Assembly (NCBI RefSeq): GCF_003386165.1 | Contig: NZ_QRDV01000004.1 | Span: 208,541-272,540 of the forward strand | From: Winogradskyella eximia | GTDB lineage: Bacteria; Bacteroidota; Bacteroidia; Flavobacteriales; Flavobacteriaceae | DNA: 64,000 bases | Direction: 5' to 3' | In this document: piece after piece, positions 60,110 through 64,000 of the stretch | Layout: every line of letters begins with the position of its first letter | Position numbering within the stretch: position 1 is the stretch's first letter | Made by a program: the position numbers and the translations under genes | The notes under the pieces: generated by a model | Seen by the model: only the letters and a program-made list of their open reading frames with translations | Told to the model about the DNA's origin: nothing | Database searches by the model: none

Positions 60110-60224
60110 CGTCCGTTCGAGTGAATTCTATGATTGCAATGCATAGAATTTGTATAGAGAACTTTAATTTCAATTAAGGATAAGTTCTCGATACGATTTT
60201 AAAAGAAAATCACTCGAACTGACG
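60110..60224. repeat. Palindromic repeat with three-way-junction shape
   Basis: A 15-bp terminal inverted repeat CGTCCGTTCGAGTGA (60110-60124) and TCACTCGAACTGACG (60210-60224), one mismatch. Two inner hairpins follow: AATTCTATG/CATAGAATT (60124-60150) and GTATAGAGAACTT/AAGTTCTCGATAC (60152-60164 with 60182-60194, one mismatch). The element looks like a MITE or REP-type intergenic repeat upstream of bshC. Confidence 0.7.
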
Positions 60225-60248
60225 TAGAATAGAAATTTTGATTTTTAA

Positions 60249-61859
60249 ATGAATTCCAGACCAACCACCAACTATATTCCGTTTAAGGAAACCAATTATT
60301 TTTCGGATTTTATATGCGATTATCTCGCAGAAAAAGAAGAGTTAAAAGAATTCTACCATCGTTTTCCTAAGTTGGAAAATTTTGAAGCACAGATAAAAGA
60401 AAAAGGTTTGTCTGTTAGAGCGCAGTCTAGAACTATTCTCGCAGAAACTTTAAAGCAGCAATATAAAAACATAGCGACTTCAGAGCTAACAGCAGAACAT
60501 ATTGAACGTCTAAATCTTGAAAATACCTTCACGATTACTACAGGTCATCAATTAAACTTATTTACAGGACCATTGTATTTTCTGTACAAGATTATTTCTA
60601 CTATAAACCTAGCAAAGCAATTACAAATAGCATATCCGGAGTACAATTTTGTGCCTATGTATTGGATGGCTTCTGAGGATCATGATTTTGAAGAAATCAA
60701 TTATTTCAATTTTAAAGGCAAAAAGATTCAGTGGAATTCTGAGCAAACGGGAGCTGTTGGTCATTTTAATACCGAAGGTTTAGATGAAGTATTCGACGTC
60801 ATTTCTTTAGAATTTGGAGGTGGAAAAAATGCAGAACAACTAAAAACATGGTTTAAAGAAGGGTATCTTAAACATCATAATTTAGCAGATGCTACACTTT
60901 ATTTGGCTAACGCATTATTTGGAGAACATGGTTTAGTGATTATAGATGCAGATGATAGAGAGCTGAAACGTTTGTTTATTCCGCAGATGAAACAAGAAAT
61001 GCTAGAACAAACAGCATTTAAAACCGTTTCTGAAACCAATAAGAAATTAGAAGATTTAGAATTAAAGATTCAGGTAAATCCGAGAGAAATCAACCTCTTT
61101 TATATTAAAGATGGTTTACGCGAGCGTATTGTAGAAAGTGATGGAGTGTATTCGGTACTAGATACTGATATTTCTTGGAGCAAGAGTGAGCTACTAGATC
61201 ATCTTGATGAATTTCCGGAGCGATTTTCGCCAAACGTGATTATGCGACCTTTATATCAAGAAGTGATTCTACCAAACCTCTGTTACATTGGTGGAGGTGG
61301 AGAAATGATTTATTGGTTACAATTAAAATCTAATTTTGAAGCGCAGAACGTTACATTTCCGATGTTGTTATTACGAAATTCGGCCTTAATAAAAACGACT
61401 AAACAAGCCGAAAAGCTTCAAAAATTACATATTTCGGATAACGATTTGTTCTTAGATAGACATTCGTTTATTAATAAAAAGGTTAGAAAAATATCGAATA
61501 TAGATATTGACTTTTCAGAGCAAATTCAACATTTAGAAACCCAGTTTAAAGGCTTGTATGATTTAGCAGAACAGACTGATAAATCTTTTGTTGGTGCTGT
61601 AAAAGCCCAAGAAGTCAAACAATTAAAAGGCTTAAAACATCTTGAAAAACGATTGTTAACAGCCCAAAAACGGAAATTAGCAGACCAAATTAGTCGTTGT
61701 ACAGAATTGCAAGAACAATTGTTTCCTAATCAAAGTTTACAAGAACGAAACACTAATTTTTCGGAATTGTATTTAGAATTTGGTGAGGATTTAATTCCAG
61801 AATTACTAAAAGCCTTAGAACCACTAAAAGGTGAGTTCTTAATCCTAAATTTAAAATAG
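60249..61859 (+). CDS. bshC: Bacillithiol biosynthesis cysteine-adding enzyme BshC
   Basis: A 536-aa enzyme that adds cysteine to glucosaminyl-malate in the last step of bacillithiol synthesis. Matches along its length: NYFSDFICDYLAEKEELKEF (about 16-35), ITTGHQLNLFTGPLYFLYKI (about 96-115), NFVPMYWMASEDHDFEEINY (about 131-150), GLVIIDADDRELKRLFIPQM (about 225-244) and LPNLCYIGGGGEMIYWLQLK (about 345-364). A C-terminal coiled coil is near 430-500. Length is as usual. The decarboxylase gene starts 3 bp after its stop. Confidence 0.95.
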   Translation: MNSRPTTNYIPFKETNYFSDFICDYLAEKEELKEFYHRFPKLENFEAQIKEKGLSVRAQSRTILAETLKQQYKNIATSELTAEHIERLNLENTFTITTGHQLNLFTGPLYFLYKIISTINLAKQLQIAYPEYNFVPMYWMASEDHDFEEINYFNFKGKKIQWNSEQTGAVGHFNTEGLDEVFDVISLEFGGGKNAEQLKTWFKEGYLKHHNLADATLYLANALFGEHGLVIIDADDRELKRLFIPQMKQEMLEQTAFKTVSETNKKLEDLELKIQVNPREINLFYIKDGLRERIVESDGVYSVLDTDISWSKSELLDHLDEFPERFSPNVIMRPLYQEVILPNLCYIGGGGEMIYWLQLKSNFEAQNVTFPMLLLRNSALIKTTKQAEKLQKLHISDNDLFLDRHSFINKKVRKISNIDIDFSEQIQHLETQFKGLYDLAEQTDKSFVGAVKAQEVKQLKGLKHLEKRLLTAQKRKLADQISRCTELQEQLFPNQSLQERNTNFSELYLEFGEDLIPELLKALEPLKGEFLILNLK

Positions 61860-61862
61860 TCA

Positions 61863-63233
61863 ATGCATCATATTGATATTGAGTTAATAGAAATGACCTT
61901 GGATGTCATGAAATATGTCATCGGACGCGTTTCTGCTACCGACCATGAAATAGGAAAACCAAAAAAAGCTGAAGAATTAAAAGCATTGGTTGGCGAAACT
62001 GTAACATCAAAAGGAGTTGGAGGTGAGTACGCTTTTAACCTTTGGAAAGCACATTTAGCAAAAGCCAATGTGCCTGTAGATCACCCAAGAAACTTAGCAT
62101 TTGTGCCAGCTTCGCCAACTAAGGCAGCTATTATGTTCGATTTAATTACGTCGGCATCAAGTATACATGGCGCGTATTGGATGGAAGGTGCTGGAGGCAT
62201 TTTTTGTGAAAACGAAGCCATGAAATGGATTGTGTCTTTAACCGGTTTACCAGAAGGTGCTTTTGGAGTTTTTACAAGTGGTGGTACAGCAGCCAACTTA
62301 TCTGCGATTGTTACTGCCAGAGAACATTGGAGAGAGAACCCAGAGTTTAAGCGCGAAAAAGGATTGATTGTCACTTCAATAGGAGCACATTCATCCATAA
62401 AAGCCATGGCAAAAGTGGCTGATGTGGATATTGTTTTGGTAGATTCTGAAGAGCATTTAACAGGCGAAGCGCTTAGAGAAACTATTGCAACATTAACCGA
62501 ACACCAACGTAAATGTTTATTTGCCGTTGTAGCAACTGGTGGAACTACTAATGCCGGAATCATTGACGATTTAGATAGTATAGCCAAAGTCTGCGAAGAA
62601 GAGAATTTATGGTTTCATGTCGATGCGGCTTATGGAGGAGGCGCTTTGGTGGCTGATTCTGTACGTCATTTATTTAATGGTATAGAAAAAGCCGATAGTA
62701 TTACTATTGATCCGCATAAATGGATGTTTTCACCATACGATTGTGGTGCTGTAATTTATAAGAATATGGAATTGGCAAAAAATGCCCATTCCCAACAAGG
62801 CTCATATCTCGAAATATTTAAAGACGAAGGAGCGCATGGATTTAATCCAACCGATTACCAAATTCAACTCACACGTAGAGTTAGAGGTTTGCCTTTATGG
62901 TTCTCTTTAGCAACACATGGTACCGACCGTTATAAAGAAGCTGTAGAACGTGGTTTGGAATTGGCACAAATAGCAGGACGACTGATTGAAGCGCATCCTG
63001 ATTTGGAATTGGTGAGAGCACCAAGTTTATCTTGTGTCTTATACAGAAGAATAGGTTGGAAACCCGAAGATTACACACACTGGACCTACGAAAACCACAA
63101 AAAAGGATTTGCATTAGTGACACCAACCAAATGGAAAAATGGTGATACCTATGAAACTTGTTCGCGTTTTTGTTTTATCAATCCTGATACCACAGAAAAG
63201 GATATTTCTATGATTCTAGAATCTATGATTTAG
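61863..63233 (+). CDS. PLP-dependent group II amino-acid decarboxylase
   Basis: A 456-aa fold type I decarboxylase. GVFTSGGTAANLSAIVTARE (about 134-153, phosphate-binding), VVATGGTTNAGIIDDLDSIA (about 219-238), LWFHVDAAYGGGALVADSVR (about 247-266, cofactor Asp), and the lysine motif SITIDPHKWMFSPYDCGAVI (about 278-297, Schiff-base Lys in HKW). These match aromatic-amino-acid/glutamate/diaminobutyrate decarboxylases; the substrate is not clear. It begins 3 bp after bshC, so it is co-transcribed with it. Confidence 0.9.
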   Translation: MHHIDIELIEMTLDVMKYVIGRVSATDHEIGKPKKAEELKALVGETVTSKGVGGEYAFNLWKAHLAKANVPVDHPRNLAFVPASPTKAAIMFDLITSASSIHGAYWMEGAGGIFCENEAMKWIVSLTGLPEGAFGVFTSGGTAANLSAIVTAREHWRENPEFKREKGLIVTSIGAHSSIKAMAKVADVDIVLVDSEEHLTGEALRETIATLTEHQRKCLFAVVATGGTTNAGIIDDLDSIAKVCEEENLWFHVDAAYGGGALVADSVRHLFNGIEKADSITIDPHKWMFSPYDCGAVIYKNMELAKNAHSQQGSYLEIFKDEGAHGFNPTDYQIQLTRRVRGLPLWFSLATHGTDRYKEAVERGLELAQIAGRLIEAHPDLELVRAPSLSCVLYRRIGWKPEDYTHWTYENHKKGFALVTPTKWKNGDTYETCSRFCFINPDTTEKDISMILESMI

Positions 63234-63274
63234 TTGAAACGTATTGATGTGTTAAATGGATGAATTATTAGATG

Positions 63275-63305
63275 CTTTTGTGATATTAACTTAATAACAC
63301 AAAAG
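63275..63305 (+). terminator. Hairpin after the decarboxylase gene
   Basis: CTTTTGTG / CACAAAAG with inner pairing, 42 bp past the stop. There is no clear T-run, so termination is only possible. Confidence 0.35.
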
Positions 63306-63373
63306 TGGGTTTTATGTTAAAAACTTAATCTAAAAAATTGTAAATCGTAAATCGTAATTCGCAAATCAATCCT

Positions 63374-63381
63374 TATTTTTG
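63374..63381 (+). promoter_or_regulatory. TAnnTTTG promoter element (TATTTTTG) of guaA
   Basis: TATTTTTGCGC runs into the ATG at 63385 with 3 nt between; predicted leaderless message. A tandem GTAAATC-like repeat lies at 63338-63366. Confidence 0.6.
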
Positions 63382-63384
63382 CGC

Positions 63385-64000
63385 ATGCAACACAACAAAG
63401 TCCTAATTTTAGATTTCGGATCGCAATACACACAACTTATTGCGAGACGCGTCAGAGAGTTAAACATCTACTGCGAAATTCACCCATTCAATAAAATTCC
63501 TTCAGATTCAGAGAGCTTTAAAGCTGTCATTTTATCTGGTAGCCCAAACTCGGTTAGAGGAGAAGCTGTGCTTCACCCAGACTTAGAAGGTATTCGAGGA
63601 AAAAAGCCAATGCTAGCCGTTTGTTATGGCGCGCAATATTTGGCACATTTCGCTGGAGGTGAAGTCGCAGAGTCAAATACTAGAGAATACGGAAGAGCAA
63701 ATTTGGCTTTTATAAAGTCTGATGAAGATTTCTTTGAGAATATTCATGAAGGGAGTCAAGTTTGGATGAGTCATAGTGACACCATTAAGCAATTACCAAC
63801 AAACGGTGTGCTTTTAGCAAGTACGAGTGATGTTAAAAATGCTGCTTATAGAATTGACGGTGAGCAAACATATGCGATTCAATTTCATCCTGAAGTGTAC
63901 CATACTACAGATGGACATCAATTATTACAGAACTTTTTAGTTAAAATAGCTGCGGTTGAACAAGATTGGACACCCAATGCTTTTGTTGAAGAAACGGTTC
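63385..64000 (+). CDS. guaA: GMP synthase (glutamine-hydrolysing), N-terminal part
   Basis: The first 205 codons, cut by the right edge. The class I glutamine amidotransferase domain is present: [20 protein letters not shown] (about 5-24), [17 protein letters not shown] (about 47-63), the catalytic cysteine in [17 protein letters not shown] (about 75-91) and the His-Glu pair in [12 protein letters not shown] (about 170-181). The ATP-pyrophosphatase and dimerisation domains lie outside the window. It makes GMP from XMP. The promoter directly abuts the start codon. Confidence 0.96.
   Translation, partial: MQHNKVLILDFGSQYTQLIARRVRELNIYCEIHPFNKIPSDSESFKAVILSGSPNSVRGEAVLHPDLEGIRGKKPMLAVCYGAQYLAHFAGGEVAESNTREYGRANLAFIKSDEDFFENIHEGSQVWMSHSDTIKQLPTNGVLLASTSDVKNAAYRIDGEQTYAIQFHPEVYHTTDGHQLLQNFLVKIAAVEQDWTPNAFVEETV

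Noticed and set aside
1-64000. tRNA, rRNA, prophage or IS elements
   Set aside because: None were recognised when reading both strands; a short tRNA could still be missed by eye.

Overview
The window reads as chromosome of a Flavobacteriaceae-type Bacteroidetes bacterium. The DNA is AT-rich and many genes are preceded by the Bacteroidetes −7 promoter element TAnnTTTG. It carries type IX secretion cargo with type A sorting ends, a large beta-barrel receptor with an N-terminal carboxypeptidase-regulatory-like domain, bshC (bacillithiol), DUF5606 and DUF4295 genes, and a MazG/Def/RuvX housekeeping set. The genus cannot be fixed from sequence alone.

Layout. 1-5 kb: the N-terminal part of a large secreted adhesin-like protein running off the left edge, then an ABC-2 exporter pair. 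5-9.2 kb: a conserved hypothetical, a pRiA4b ORF-3-like protein, heme A synthase and a CCA-adding enzyme. 9.3-16.9 kb: a cell-surface polysaccharide/LPS core cluster (nucleotidyltransferase, nucleotide-sugar 4,6-dehydratase, InaA-type Kdo/LPS kinase, three glycosyl- or glycerophospho-transferase-like enzymes, a Stealth phosphotransferase and a TupA-like ATP-grasp protein). 17-20.7 kb: dapD, then a gene-free stretch with two similar terminator-ended units, then ruvX, def, DUF5606 and mazG. 21-32 kb: outer-membrane receptor, CoA-binding protein, Na+/solute symporter, secreted BNR-repeat protein, recR, a GT2 and a 2-oxoacid dehydrogenase E2. 32.2-36.1 kb: a small accessory island (DUF134 regulator, DUF5320-like peptide, NifX/NifB-like cofactor-binding protein, thioesterase, decayed metallo-hydrolase) followed by an unrecognised two-part PLP-fold protein. 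36.3-44 kb: a TPR hybrid histidine kinase, an exonuclease-FAH-Hpt-cinA operon, rpmB-rpmG-DUF4295 and ftsY. 44-51.7 kb: fibronectin-III lipoproteins, a serine hydrolase, rimO and small enzymes. 60-64 kb: bshC, a PLP-dependent decarboxylase and the start of guaA.

The most unusual stretch is about 52.0-57.5 kb. Single genes or gene pairs, all on the minus strand, are separated by two families of palindromic repeats (a long A type and a short C type that alternate). At least four genes or gene pairs are bracketed by their own private 7-9 bp inverted repeats, which begin TT and end AA in the three perfect longer cases. That is the hallmark of integron gene cassettes (R' and R'' boxes), and the repeats carry GTTAAAC and GTTTAAC cores, yet no integrase is visible. 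One cassette holds an adenine-type DNA methyltransferase plus an unknown 201-aa partner, a candidate defence or modification module. Another holds a chimeric fragment built from the start of a glyoxalase-family gene and the end of the neighbouring M14 peptidase gene.

All calls come from reading the sequence and recalling protein families; no database search was run. Residue positions are approximate unless a base position is given.
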